Below, piece by piece: positions 30,763 through 41,814 of a stretch of 64,000 nucleotides of DNA. The stretch spans positions 5,642,001-5,706,000 of the forward strand of contig NGZR01000002.1 of NCBI GenBank assembly GCA_002197995.1, written 5' to 3'. The position numbers and the translations under genes are program-made. Within the stretch, counting starts at the first letter, position 1, and every line of letters starts with the position of its first letter. The notes below the pieces were generated by a model that did not search any database, was not told where the DNA came from, and was given only the letters and a program-made list of their open reading frames with translations. The DNA comes from Gaeumannomyces sp. JS-464. Taxonomy: Eukaryota; Ascomycota; Sordariomycetes; Magnaporthales; Magnaporthaceae.

Positions 30763-31464
30763 AGGGTTTCCTTTCAATAATTGTTTTCTTTTTCGGTCCG
30801 TCGTTTCTTTGCTGGTTCATTGCATTCATTGGGCTTGGCAGGGCAGTCCAGTCGGTGAAGACAAAAGCGCGCTTCATGGTCCCCACAGGTAGAGAGAATG
30901 GGTCTGCATTTGGTCCGGTGGCTTCTGGACTCGGTTTGGCCCCGTCGAGGTGTTATGAATGCTGGGTATGGTATAATTGTTATTATGCATGGAGCTGTGC
31001 CTTTGCCTTGCTTGGGTTCTCGGTTCTGGTCGTCTCAAACGGCATGAATACGAAGTTTGAGTTTATAAGGACTCTAGACGCAGACGATAGTCACCGGTAT
31101 GTCGAGCCGAAGAAGGCAGTTGGCTCGAATCGAAGCTGTCAGTTCTGCCAGTGTCGGAGGTGCTGCATACATGGAACCCGTGGTAGGTCGGTGAGCTTGA
31201 GAGCAAAGGGTACGAGTTTGCAGAGCGGGGTTGAGCCAAATATCGACACTAGCACCGCTAGAAAACACCAACGTGACTCGATGCATATATAGGGGTAGGT
31301 ACTTCACCCATAGGTGGCCGGCCAAGTATCCAACTCTTTCTCGGCATTATTGACTTGATCTGCCTGACTGGTCGAGAGCCAAATCGATTCAAATACAGCG
31401 GCACGGGAAACACGAGACTCAAAGATCTAAAAAGAAGAAGAAGAAGAAGAAAACACCCAACAAA
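30763..31464. other. Intergenic region between eIF3c and HRI1
   Basis: About 700 bp hold the eIF3c 3' UTR and the HRI1 promoter and leader. An (AAG)n purine tract at about 31432-31451 lies directly before the HRI1 start. No further gene is visible. Confidence 0.6.
31432..31451 (+). repeat. (AAG)n microsatellite in the HRI1 leader
   Basis: Six to seven AAG units end about 14 bases before the HRI1 start codon, so they probably lie in its 5' UTR. Confidence 0.8.
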
Positions 31465-32264
31465 ATGGGGAGCATTTCCATCAGGAGATATATCCACTGG
31501 CCCCCAGCCATGCCGCAGGAGCCGACGTCGACGATAGTGCTGACGTCGCCGGGCCGGCGGTTCGTGGACCTGCGGATCCTGGACCCGACGCCGGCCGAGG
31601 CGGCGCAGCAGCAGCAGCAGCAGCAGCAGCAGCACGAGGGGAATCCCCCACCCCGCCTCCCCGCCGCGCGGCTGGACTGGGCTATCGCGGGCACGTCGGA
31701 GTCGTGGACGCGCGCGACAGGGGCCGCCGGCGAGGCCGTGACGCGCTCGCGCTGGACGCACTGGATCGACTCGCGCGTCGCCGCGGGAGCCGACCCCGCG
31801 GCCGCCACGGACGAGGGCGACATGTTCCCGCAGCCGGGGGCGCCGAGACGCTCGAGAAGGGCCGCATGGTCAACCCGGCCACGGGCCGCGAGGCCGACTA
31901 CGAGGAGCTCTGGGCCGACGAGGCGCCCACGGCCATCCCGTCGTCGTCGCCGGCCGCTGGCGGCAGCGGCAGCGAGGCGGGCGGGCCTCGGTGTGTCGTC
32001 CTGCGCCTGGAGGACCCCGGCCGCGGGGCGCGCGGAATGATCGTGCTGCTGGGGAAGCACTGCCAGGGTCTCGTGCGGATCGACGAGGAGCTCGGGGCCG
32101 AGAGGTGGCAGTGGAGGGAGGAGGAAGGGTGGACGGCGGCGGCAAGGATAGGCACTATTCCCGTGCCCTGTGAACAGGTAATGGGCCGTCTATCTGATCT
32201 GCTCGAGGTCGGAAAGGAGCTGCGTGACGGCGACAACGTTTGGCAGGTAGTCGAGTACGCATGA
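31465..32264 (+). CDS. hri1: HRI1 family protein
   Basis: This is a small cytosolic beta-barrel-like fungal protein. Yeast Hri1 interacts with the kinase Hrr25 and with Sec72; its biochemical role is unknown. The start is CAAAATGGGG at 31465, giving MGSISIRRYIHWPP. Family landmarks are VLTSPGRRFVDLRIL, LDWAIAGTSES, WTHWIDSR, DEGDMFPQ, ETLEKGRMVNPATGREADYE and the C-terminal GDNVWQVVEYA. A nine-residue polyglutamine (CAG repeats, 31606-31632) follows PTPAEAA and is not part of the conserved core. One G appears missing in the run 31836-31840, between DMFPQPG and AETLEKG. Allowing for it gives 266 residues in one exon. It converges with the hydrolase-phosphatase gene 304 bp away. Confidence 0.88.
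31606..31632 (+). repeat. (CAG)9 polyglutamine-coding repeat in hri1
   Basis: Nine perfect CAG codons are followed by CAC (His). They lie inside the coding sequence and are a likely length polymorphism between strains. Confidence 0.9.
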
Positions 32265-32568
32265 GCCAGCGCTACGAAGCCTCCGTCGATTCACCTTCGT
32301 TGCATTAAACACTGGTGCGAGGTTTTATGAATCAAGTATGCTCAAGAAAACCCTAGAGCCCGTCTGCTTACAACAAAAATACCAACTACCGGGATTTACT
32401 CAAGCAATAACCGGCCGCTTGGTACCCATCCAGGTACCGACCGAACAGCAGCGATAACGCTATGATGTGAATTATATCCATAGACCGCACGTGGATGCTG
32501 TGCTGACCCTCTGCAACTACTCTATAGATGAAGGGCTCCAAAATAATACGCTAATAGATCGACGCGGT
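32265..32568. other. Convergent intergenic region, hri1 / hydrolase-phosphatase gene
   Basis: The 304 bp hold the two 3' UTRs. The segment is more AT-rich than its neighbours, and I see no gene in it. Confidence 0.6.
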
Positions 32569-34893
32569 TCATTGCTTCCTCCGCAGGGAGTACTTAACAT
32601 ATAGTTTATCGAGAAAGTGTTGGTGCCGAATACCGTTGGGCCGCGCCCGCGCAAACTCGCTGATGGCTGCTTGGACATCAAAACCACAGCGCTCGACCAG
32701 GTAGCAAACGATGAAGTAGCCGGTCCTGAGGGAGCGGGTTCAGCTGTCAGCACTCAGCCATGGCCAAGCCCAAGTCTCGGTACCATGATGTGAGAGGGGA
32801 GGCCAACAAACCTGTTTTTACCGTAATGGCAATGGACGGCCGTCATATACGTCCGCTGCGCGTCCACAGCCTCGCCCCTGGATGCAGCGTCTGCAGCTTC
32901 GCTCTGCAGCCTCGCCTGCTGCTCCGCCCGGATCTTGTCTACCAAGGCAATAAAAGCGTCGACCTCATCATCCGTCGGTGGGATTTTGGAGACGGTGGGG
33001 AATTTGTGGTAGCGGACCCCTCCGGATTCGAGCCCACGCGAATCGTACACGGGCGTATCATGCGATATGTCGATGACATCCTTGATGATGTGACCCCATT
33101 TTGCTACGAACTTGGCAGGACAGTGCGTTTCGTCCACCTCGCGCAGCGTCTTCATGGCCCGGAAGACACCCGCTATGGGCTCCGATACTTGCTCCACGTC
33201 CCGCCATTTGGCCAGGTTCTTGACGTCCCACTTACCCTCCCTCGAGAGGTACTGCAGCTGCCAGCCCAGCGACAGGCGCGGACTGACACTGGTGCTGAGG
33301 AAGTCCGACACAAGACCCGCCAAGACGCGTTCGGTAGCTGGTGTATAGAGTAGCGCATGTGTTGCTGGAGACGGGAGCGTCACGGACTCGACCATTTGGA
33401 AGGGACGGGATCGCAGCGGCGGCAAGTCTGGAGTATCCTCCCGTGGGGTTGAGGGGTCATCCTGCCGCTCCCCACCCTCGCTTGAGGGTTTGCCGAGCTC
33501 TGCAGCCACCTGGGCTTCATCCCCGTTGGGTCCCGGGCTTGCTGTCCCTTGGGAAGGCACGTCTGGGAGATCGGGGGGCGGCAGAGTCAACGATCGTGTG
33601 AGACTCGGAACCCTTGCCGTCGTGGCGCTGAGAGTAGCCGACAGAGAGCCATTCACGAATCCTCTCGGCATCGGCGGGCGGGGTGACATGGTCATCGGCT
33701 CCTGATATCAGGTACACGGGGACGTTGACGCCCTGCCAGACATGCTTCCCTGCGAAGCCGCCCCGCGGCTCACCGTTCTCATACACGGCTAGCGACCCCC
33801 AGGCCATGCGCCTCCACACCGGTGTTCGACTCTGTTTGTTGAAGCGGTCCTGGCGCTTCCGGGCCTCGAGGTCGGCGTCGGGTCCGACGAACCTGCGCAC
33901 ACTTGCACTCTCAACGCCACCTCTGCGGTCCCACGCACGCCAGAGGTTGAATATGGGCGTGGGAATCCAGAGCAGCCTCCTAAAGAGAGACGTCTGCTGC
34001 TCCGAGGGTGGCTGGGACGGCGGGCATATAGCAACGAGACCAAGGACATTGTCGGAAATGACGGAGCGGCGAGACGAGGTCTTGCTAGCGAGCTGGGCAG
34101 AGAGGGCGGCACCCATGCTTGGCCGATCAGCACGACCTGTTGGCCGGCATCCCTCTGGCGGTAGTCCTCGATGACAAGCTCGAGCAGCTCGACGAGGGAA
34201 TCGGTGGTGTAGGCATCCCAATCGGCGGGCGCAAACTCGGAGCGGCCGCAGCCGGGAAGGTCGATGGCGAGGCACGACGAGACGTTGACTAGCGAGGTCA
34301 GGAGAGAGTGAAACTGGGCCGCGGACCCTCCCAGGCCATGGAGGAAGACGAGTAAGGGGATGGGCGAGGGCGAGATGGGCAGCTCATCGATCTTAGGGTG
34401 GCGACGGTAGACGGTGCGTATCGCCGGGTAGGTGAAGCGGCTGGTGGTGTACGATTTGAGGGCCGAGTGCTTCTGCAGCAACGGCGGGTCTGTTACGGCG
34501 GGGTCTGGCGCAGCGACCATGCGGGCGGGCTCATGCGTCAGTCATGTGTATCCTGGGGCGGTGGCGGGTGCTGCTGGAAGCCCCAGGGCGGGTTGGCTTG
34601 GACTTACCGTGGGTGTAGTATTGTTGTTGCTGATGCTGCTGATGCTGATGCTGCTGCTGGGGGTCCTCTAGACCCGGGACCAAGCCGTCGCTGGGTTGCT
34701 TGGGTTCGGCCACAGCCGATGACGGGGCCATTCGCATACGAGCAGATCGAGTGCGGGCGAGGAAGAGGGAGGCAGCCGGGGCAAGCAGGGCCAGCACCAG
34801 GACCCAACGCGCGCCCCCCGCTGACGAGTCGCCCGCCAACTGCGCGATGCGCTCTTGGATTGAGCTAAACAGGGACGGGCCGCCACCGAGCAT
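32569..34893 (-). CDS. Membrane-anchored alpha/beta-hydrolase fused to a dual-specificity phosphatase
   Basis: The exons are 34893-34608, 34489-32812 and 32725-32569. Intron 1 has GTAAGT, a CTGAC branch point and acceptor ACAG; intron 2 has GTTTGT and CTCAG. Exon 1 encodes a hydrophobic segment (about residues 30-46, WVLVLALLAPAASLFLA) and a Gln/His-rich stretch. Next comes an alpha/beta-hydrolase domain with the oxyanion motif FLHGLGGS, a nucleophile elbow read as GHSMG, the acid region ISGADDHVTPP and a candidate catalytic His in PSPATHALLYTP. The C-terminal third has VIDISHDTPVYD and the Cys-phosphatase P-loop HCHYGKNRTG, whose Arg codon is split by intron 2. The protein ends KYSLRRKQ. Frame breaks are one base missing at about 34118-34123 and one extra between 33600 and 33690. 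The corrected length is 706 residues. Lipid or phospho-substrates cannot be named. Confidence 0.82.
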
Positions 34894-36353
34894 TCCCGGC
34901 TACAGCGACGCCTGGCAAACAATGTCGTCGATTCAGGTTAGGTACCAAGGTTATGTGGATGCTGTCGAGAAGCGCAATTGAGACGAAACGGATGGATGGG
35001 AAAAGTCATTGTTTTCTCTTCTCTTCTGAATTTCTGTCGATCCTTTTCTTCCTCTTTTTTTTTTTTTTTTCCCGTCTCCCCAAATGACGGTTATTGTCGG
35101 AGGGGTACACGATACGTCATAAGACCCTACTCACAGCCGAAAGAAAATAGAGAAATAAATTAAGACGGGGAGAAAGTAGGAGGGATTTAATCACCTACCT
35201 CCCGATGAACCTGTCACTTCCTTCGTTTCTCCCACAAGGATGACTCAATCAAAATTCAAGCGTGTCGGTGCTTCTTCGCGTGTGGGCTGTGGTGGATCCG
35301 AACAGACAGATTCGAGGCTGGGGAGAAAGATAAGGAATGGAGGTGGATGGTGATGGACACGGAGGGGATGTCCGGCCACAGCAATTTATAGCAGACCGCA
35401 GCACCAGGAGCCATGGCCTGCCTCGAAGAGTGAGCTCGGTGAGGCACGGTTCGATCGGGTCGCGAGGCTGGGCGATAGGTGCCTGAGCTGTCTTTGCTGC
35501 CACAAGGTGCATGCGCCCAACCTAAGAGGCTGCATGTGTTGAGGACCACGCTTTGTTTCAGTGCTCTTCCCCCTTTGAACAAACCAGGCATTCCGAAGTG
35601 GGCACGGCCTGGCCTGGAAATCTTTTTCTTGCTCCCACGTAATCCACGAATCGCCTGTTATGGTGCCCCAACGTGCGGCCGCCGCCTGACTGGAATGGCA
35701 GGAACAGTTGCGGTCTGTTCCCCCTCGGCTGTTCCGCCTTTGGTGAGTGCGACTCGAGGAGCCCTCAATTCTCGACCGACCGCAACAGCCGCCGTTGTCA
35801 ATCATGCGCCAACGAGGACGTGGGAGACGGAGGTCCCTGGCTGCCTGTGATCATGTCTTGTTTCCCGGGGCTGGGTGGCTGGCTCCCTCCTGGGTGTCTA
35901 TCTAGGCAGATTAGGCAAATTCACAAATTATACCGGCGAGGGCGCGATGGTTCAATTAGGTTAGCCCAACCGCCAGGGGCAGCAAGCTGGGGTCTGGGCT
36001 CTCGACAAGGCTTGCATCAACAGCACTAGCCGCAGGGGCAAGGCTCCGCGCCCATGTCGGCGGCAGCTCAGCTGCTCTGCTTGACCCGCAGTGCCCGCCT
36101 GACAATACACCGCACCGAGACATGTCACAGGACGCAACTCGCAGGCCCACCAGCAGGGAGGCTGTCCCCGCTGGCGTCGAGAGCGAGCGAGCGATCAAAA
36201 CCCGCGCCCATCCGCGTTCTGTGTGTCGGTCCTGTTCTAATCCACACCAGACCTCGGCGCCTGGGCCTCAGCAAGCCCGCGCTCCTCAACCGTGCCTTGC
36301 CCGCAACCAGAATAGTTCGTCCGTCCTCGGCAGCCGCTGGCGACCTCGTCGAG
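34894..36353. other. Divergent intergenic region between the hydrolase-phosphatase gene and pho8
   Basis: The 1.46 kb hold two promoters. A T-rich run lies at 35056-35070. There is no supported coding sequence. Confidence 0.6.
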
Positions 36354-38334
36354 ATGGTATGTTTGGCTCGGACGCACCCGCCCGCTCAAGCCTTTGGCCC
36401 AAACCCATCATAGGCTGCTGAACGCCGGGCCCAAACGCTGGGCCAGCAAGGTTCACGTCACTGTTGTTTAGCTTTCGTGTCGCTGACTGACAGCGGCCAT
36501 GCAATGATCGGATGCAATCCCAACATTGAATTTAGCCTTCCTCTAAAACCCCCTCCTTGCCGACTCGCGTCGCTCGGCCGACTCGGCCCGCTCCGACCGT
36601 CTCGCCGATGAGGAAGATGCCGCCCTTTACCGCTCCATCCATTCATACCCGCGCTCCACCAACGACAATGCTGCACCGTCCTGGCTGCCCGCCCGCGTGC
36701 GGGAGACGCTGTTGCTAGCATGGGCCCTGCTGGCCACCGCCGTCGTCATCGTGCTGGCCGTCTGGATGCAGCACCACCAGCAGACCTCGAGCGGCACCTC
36801 GCACGCCGCCTCCGCCCATCGGCCGGCCAAGCGGAACCTGATCTTCATGGTGTCGGACGGCATGGGCCCGGCGTCCCTGTCCCTGACCCGTAGCTTCCGC
36901 CAGCACGTTGAGGGCCTGCCCATTGACGACGTCTTGACCCTGGACCGCCACTTCTGGGGCTCCAGCCGCACCCGCTCGAGCAACAGCCTGGTCACCGACT
37001 CGGCCGCTGGCGCCACCGCCTTCTCCTTGCGGCCTCAAGAGCTACAACGGTGCCATCTCCACTCTCCCCGACCACAGCCCCTGCGGCACTGTGCTTGAGG
37101 CCGCCAAGCGCGCCGGCTACCACACCGGCCTGGTTGTCACCACCGACGTTACCGATGCCACCCCGGCTTGTTTCGCCTCCCATGTTGACATGCGCATGCA
37201 AAACGACGAGATCGCCATCCAGGAGGTCGGTGATGGTCCGCTTGGCCGCGTGGTTGACATCATTCTCGGCGGTGGCCGCTGCCACTTCTTGCCCAACACG
37301 ACCGAGGGCAGCTGCCGTGCCGACAACGTCGACGTGGCCGGCCTGGCCCAGAAGAAGCACGGCTGGGACTACTTTGACAGCCGCAGCGGCTTCGACTCAC
37401 TCAAGGGCGGCGAGAACGTGCGCATCCCACCCTCGGCCTGTTCGCCTCGACCGACATCCCCTTCGAGATCGACCGCCGCAGCCAGGCCGACGTCTACCCG
37501 AGCCTCAGCGAGATGGCCCGCGTGGCCCTGCGCGCCCTCGAGAAGGCCACGGCCGACAGCGACAAGGGCTTCTTCCTCATGATCGAGGGCAGCAGGATCG
37601 ACCACGCCGGCCACATCAACGACCCGGCCGCCCAGGTCCGCGAGGTGCTCGAGTACGACCGCACCTTCAAGGCCGTGCTCGACTTTATCGACGCCAGCGA
37701 CACCGAGGGCGTGCTGGTGGCCACCAGCGACCACGAGACGGGCGGCCTCTCCACCGCCGTCCAGGAGCCCGGCCACCTGCCCGTTTACGCCTGGTACCCC
37801 GAGGCCCTCAAACGCACCAGCGCCTCGGCCGAGCACCTCGCGGGCCTGCTGAACCAGCACCTCGCCGCCGCCGACGAGACGGCCCGCCAGCAAAACAACC
37901 TGCGCCAGTGGATCAACGGCACCCTCGTCAAGGGCGGCCTGGGCATCACCAACGCCGCCGACAGCGAGCTGGACCAGCTCGTCGCCCACCCGGAGAACGC
38001 GCTCGTCATCTTCTCGCAGATGATCAGCCTCCGCGCCCACGTCGGCTGGGCCACCCACGGCCACTCGGCCGTCGACGTCAACGTCTACAGCTCGGGCGGC
38101 CCGAGCACCGAGAAGATCAGGGGCAACGTCGAGAACACCGACATTGGAAGGTTCCTCGCAGAGTACCTCGGCGTCCAGGACGGCGTGAAGAAGGTCACCA
38201 AGGAGCTCAAGGAGAGCCGCGCAACCGCTGGCGCCGTCGAGGCAGGCTCGCGGCAGCAGCCCGCTGGCGCAGAGCCCGCTGGTTACGAGGCCGGGGGCCA
38301 CCCCATGAGCTGGGTCTCGGCGACCAAGCCATAG
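36354..38334 (+). CDS. pho8: Repressible vacuolar alkaline phosphatase (Pho8 type)
   Basis: This is a type II membrane enzyme that removes phosphate from monoesters in the vacuole lumen. The main exon, 36536-38334, starts after a TTTAG acceptor. The best upstream match is an ATG at 36354-36356 directly followed by donor GTATGT, so the first exon may code only for Met. The N-terminus then reads MPSSKTPLLADS, a short cytosolic tail with a transmembrane helix near residues 60-78. The catalytic domain has FMVSDGMGPAS (metal Asp), TDSAAGATAFS (Ser nucleophile), IEGSRIDHAGH, ATSDHETGG and WATHGHSAVDVNVY (metal His). One-base breaks are a missing C in 36549-36553, an extra T at 37027-37028 and a missing C in 37430-37432. 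The corrected length is 600 residues. The catalytic core is certain; the first exon is tentative. Confidence 0.9.
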
Positions 38335-38653
38335 AAGATCAGCTAAAGACTTATATCTGGATATATGTGGCCAATCGTTCATTTCGAATTTTGTTCAGAT
38401 TCATATACTTTCGTTGGCAAAGTCTAGAGTAACACGACAACTTTTTTGACTTGCTTGCATTGTGACTCGCGTCTTCCTGTATAGCGTTGCAAATAAGATA
38501 GGTACACTTGAATGCGTATGTATGCATGCGCCATCCGTGTTTCAGCAAAGCTGGTCGACCACCCAGCCGCAACATTTGATAATAAACAACATAAAGCTCG
38601 TCCGCGAGAGGATTAGGCTTGCTTTTCGTGGGAAAAAAATACGCCCTACCCGA
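38335..38653. other. Convergent intergenic region, pho8 / F-box-LRR gene
   Basis: The 319 AT-richer bases between two stop codons hold the 3' UTRs. No gene is seen. Confidence 0.6.
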
Positions 38654-40365
38654 TCAATCCGACAGGAAGTCTTCTTCCTCGCTCGTGTCCCCATCCACGT
38701 CGTCGATGGACACCCAGTAGCCGACCGAGAACGTCCCGCCCAGCCTGCTTCGGATCTCGCCCCTGATGGCCCTCTCCTGGTCCTTGGTGAAGCGGCACCC
38801 GCCCAGCTGGGACGACAGCGAAAGGCTGAACCCTCGGTGCGCCTCTTTGCCCCCCGGTCGGGTGTCTTCCGCGAGCCTGGAGACGAAGCCCTGGATCCCC
38901 TCGTACGTGAAGCACGAGGTCGCGTTCACGTCGACCGAGCTGAGCCGGCGAGGCTGCAGCAGATAGTCCCAAATGGCGTCCGACATGTGTTCCCCGTCGA
39001 ACCTGAATTTTTCCAGCTTTGGAAGCCCGGCGCATATCCGGGCGACTTGGGCGTCGGTCAGATAGTTGTACAGCATGAGCCTAGCAAGCTCCTTGCACTT
39101 CACGATGGATTGGACCAGAGGCTCGAAATCTTCGCCGTCGGGTTCTATGGGACTCAGCACGCACAAATCCTCGAGGCTGGTCTGGTGGCCGATGGCAGCG
39201 AAGAAGTTTCGTCAATGTTGTCCTCGGGAAAATTGACACTAAGAGTTTTAAGGCGCAGCTGATCCGAGACTAGCACATCCGCCAGCAAAGTCGTCCGTGG
39301 CCAACAGCTGATCGATACAAAGAGTGGTCAGCGACCGCGAGTTAACCAGCCAAGCGCCCACCTGGTCGAACCAATCCTTATCCTGGGGTTCAAATTGGAT
39401 TTGGCCCAAGCGGAAGCATTCCACGCTGAGGCTTTCCAGTGCGGTGCACCGGGAAAGAAGACGCAGGCTCGAGACGGCGTCGTCGTAAAGCGACGATAAA
39501 TGCAGCACCTTCAGCGATTCGGAGTGTCTGCCGGCAAGGGCCGTAAAGGTTTGCTGTCCCAGATTGTTCGTAGAGATCACCTGAAACTTCTCGAGGCTGT
39601 GTGGGACGAGGGCGAGCAAGAAACTAGCCACCTTCCCATCATCGTCGTCGCTAAGGCAGTGATAGCAGCACAGCTCTCTGAACGATGGGCAATTCTCCCG
39701 GAGGGCCTGGCCAACCCGCCGGCCCAGTACAGAGCCGGTGCGGATGGTGAGGGTGCGGAGGGCGGGAAGGCGCAAGATGAAGGACGTCAGCACATCGACA
39801 GGTAGCTGGTAGCTCTCGAGCTCGGCCACGGCGACGACCTTGTTGTTTTTATCGGCACCGGCTTTCACGCTCGAAGTAATGACCTCGCCAATCCTGATGG
39901 CGACGGCTTCCATCTGGAACGGGCTGATCTTGGCCCCGGCCGAGCGCGTAACCACAGTCCGTCCCGTGGCATGCCGCGGGTGGAAGACGTCCATATCGCC
40001 CCGGAAGAAAGCCTCGCACCTGGGGGTTGCTCTTGTAATATCTTCTAGCATGCCTTGCAAGTAGCCCAGCTGGAGGGTCCGGATCCAGTCGGCGTAGGGA
40101 AACGCGGTTTTGCCAAGGCTGGACAGGGTGAGTGACCGCCACAGGCAGACATTTCCTGCGTTTGTGAGGTCCGGGCGGACGATCCAGACAGTATCGTGCA
40201 CGCCGTACAGGGCTGGAAGAGCGATGCCAGCAAGGCCGCGGTTGGTCAGAGCCAGTTTGAAGAGTGCGTCGAGCTCGGGGGGCCGCTCGGGGTGCTGGCA
40301 GCCAGCTCCTGGCAGACCAAGTACCAGATGTCCAGGGAAAGGAGGTTTGGCCACGGCGACTCCAT
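38654..40365 (-). CDS. F-box/leucine-rich-repeat-like protein
   Basis: The start ATG at 40365 opens an F-box-like segment (MESPWPNLLSLDIWYLVCQE), followed by LDALFKLALTNRGLAG and LPALYGVHD. Degenerate leucine-rich repeats come next (LRTLTIRTGSVLG, LKVLHLSSLYDDAVSSLRLL, LESLSVECFRLG, LTTLCIDQLL, LEKFRFDGEHMSDAI). The protein ends in an acidic tail, DTSEEEDFLSD. Proteins of this build usually act as substrate adaptors of SCF ubiquitin ligases; that role is inferred from architecture only. Three one-base frame breaks are seen: a missing C in the run 40289-40292, an extra base in 39287-39289 and a missing base at about 39206-39209. With these allowed for, the gene encodes 570 residues in a single exon. 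Family members diverge quickly, so no orthologue is named. Confidence 0.65.
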
Positions 40366-41031
40366 GTCGAGTTACAATTGGCCGAGGCTTGGCGCGTCGC
40401 CGTGGGCAAAGACGTGTCTCGAGAGGGGGCGAGACCTAGGGGACCAGACACGCCCAACGCTGCCAGAATGTCCACTCTTGCTCTTGAAGATGGTGTGTAG
40501 AGCAAGAGGTTTGAATATCGTCAACTTACAACCCCCGAAGTGAAGCAAGCGACAAATTAAGTGAGTTGACACTTGAGAAGCCGTTCATAGAGATGCGCAA
40601 GTGGAGAGGATAAGGTTGAGAGCCCCGCCCGACTCAACATCCATTGGATGTGGGCGTCTTGTTTGCACGTGCAGACCAACACAGTGTGGGGCTGGTGTGG
40701 AACACTATCATTGAAGACAGGCTTAAACTCAAAATGTGGCGAGAAAGGCACTAGATAGAGCAGCACACATTGGAATGGTGGTGGGCCGTGGGCATGGTGA
40801 TTGAGATTTGGGTTTGAGGTCTGCTTTGAGAACGGGCCTGCACGGCCTCCTGGACTGCGGCAGCTGTGTCTAGGTGGTTTGGATGGACACCGAGACCTAA
40901 GATTCCCAGAAGAGATATCCTGAGATGAGCCACCAAGACCTTGTGTCGTCCCCATGCTCGGTCAGGTGCCCGTAAACTTGCATGCCCCGGAAACGTATCC
41001 CGAGACGCGCTGGCAGAGCGCCGCACCATGC
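40366..41031. other. Intergenic region between the NDUFAF3-like and F-box-LRR genes
   Basis: About 670 bp hold the 3' end of the NDUFAF3-like gene and the promoter of the F-box-LRR gene, both on the minus strand. No gene is seen. Confidence 0.6.
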
Positions 41032-41814
41032 TCATGTCGCGCCGACTCCCTCCTTCCACGCAAGAGGCACCAGCGCCGCCGCCACGTCGCCCACGCCCCG
41101 CTCCGTGGCGAGCAGGTTGAACTGCGCTTCCGTGTCCAGCACCTCGACCCGCAGCCCGAGGCTGCTAATGTGCCTGCGCGTGACCGGGCTCAGCGGCCGC
41201 ATCTCGGGCCCCAGGCCCAGGACGAGCAGGTCCGGCCGCGGCCAGACGAGCGACAGCAGGCCGAACGCCTCGTCCGGGACCTCCCATTGGCCCTTGGCGT
41301 TGACCAGCCGCATCTTCCGGCCGCCGCTGCCGCTGCACTCCCACGGCCGCCACGTGAAGGCCTCGCCGCCCACCAGCAGCAGCCCGGTCCCGCCCCGGAC
41401 CGAGATGCCCGAGCTGAGCTTGAAGCCGTCCGGCAGGCAGATGTCTACTGCCGTCGCCGGGGTTTCGGCCCCCGCCAGCACGTCCAGCGCGCCAAGGTCC
41501 GTCCTCGACTCGCCCCCCTGCGCGCCCTGCGCGCCCTGCGCCCCCCTGCCGTCAGAGCCGGCCTGGGCCGGCGCTGTTGTGTGGATGCCACGGTGCACCG
41601 GCAGTGAGCGCGCAGCCGCAGCCGCTGATGACCTTGTGCGTTGCGCTTGTGGCCACTCCCTGCATCTCGCGGAGCCAATGGGACATCGACTGCGACGAAT
41701 AGACGTGAAGGAGCGACTGGATGTCACGGCGTAGGACGGATTAGACACATTCAGAAAATGGGACCTCAAAAGTGTCGGCCCGGGCCTGGCAATTCTGCAC
41801 AGTGATCGAGACAT
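41032..41814 (-). CDS. Mitochondrial complex I assembly factor, NDUFAF3 / DUF498 family
   Basis: A single intact exon encodes 260 residues. The N-terminus (MSRSLCRIARPGPTLLRSHF) is rich in Arg and Ser and lacks acidic residues, so it is a likely mitochondrial targeting sequence extending over about 45 residues. An Ala/Gly/Gln-rich linker follows. The C-terminal half is the Mth938-like (DUF498) fold with GFKLSSGISVRGGTGLLLVG, EAFGLLSLVWPRPDLLVLG, LGPEMRPLSP, GLRVEVLDTEAQFNLLATE and AAALVPLAWKEG. The family is required for early assembly of NADH:ubiquinone oxidoreductase in animals, and fungal members are presumed equivalent. No frame breaks are visible, which contrasts with neighbouring genes. 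Confidence 0.88.
   Translation of the reverse strand: MSRSLCRIARPGPTLLRSHFLNVSNPSYAVTSSRSFTSIRRSRCPIGSARCREWPQAQRTRSSAAAAARSLPVHRGIHTTAPAQAGSDGRGAQGAQGAQGGESRTDLGALDVLAGAETPATAVDICLPDGFKLSSGISVRGGTGLLLVGGEAFTWRPWECSGSGGRKMRLVNAKGQWEVPDEAFGLLSLVWPRPDLLVLGLGPEMRPLSPVTRRHISSLGLRVEVLDTEAQFNLLATERGVGDVAAALVPLAWKEGVGAT

Noticed and set aside
37050..38432. 460-codon plus-strand frame overlapping pho8
   Set aside because: Out of frame with the phosphatase motifs; its Arg/Pro-rich translation is typical of a GC-rich shadow frame.
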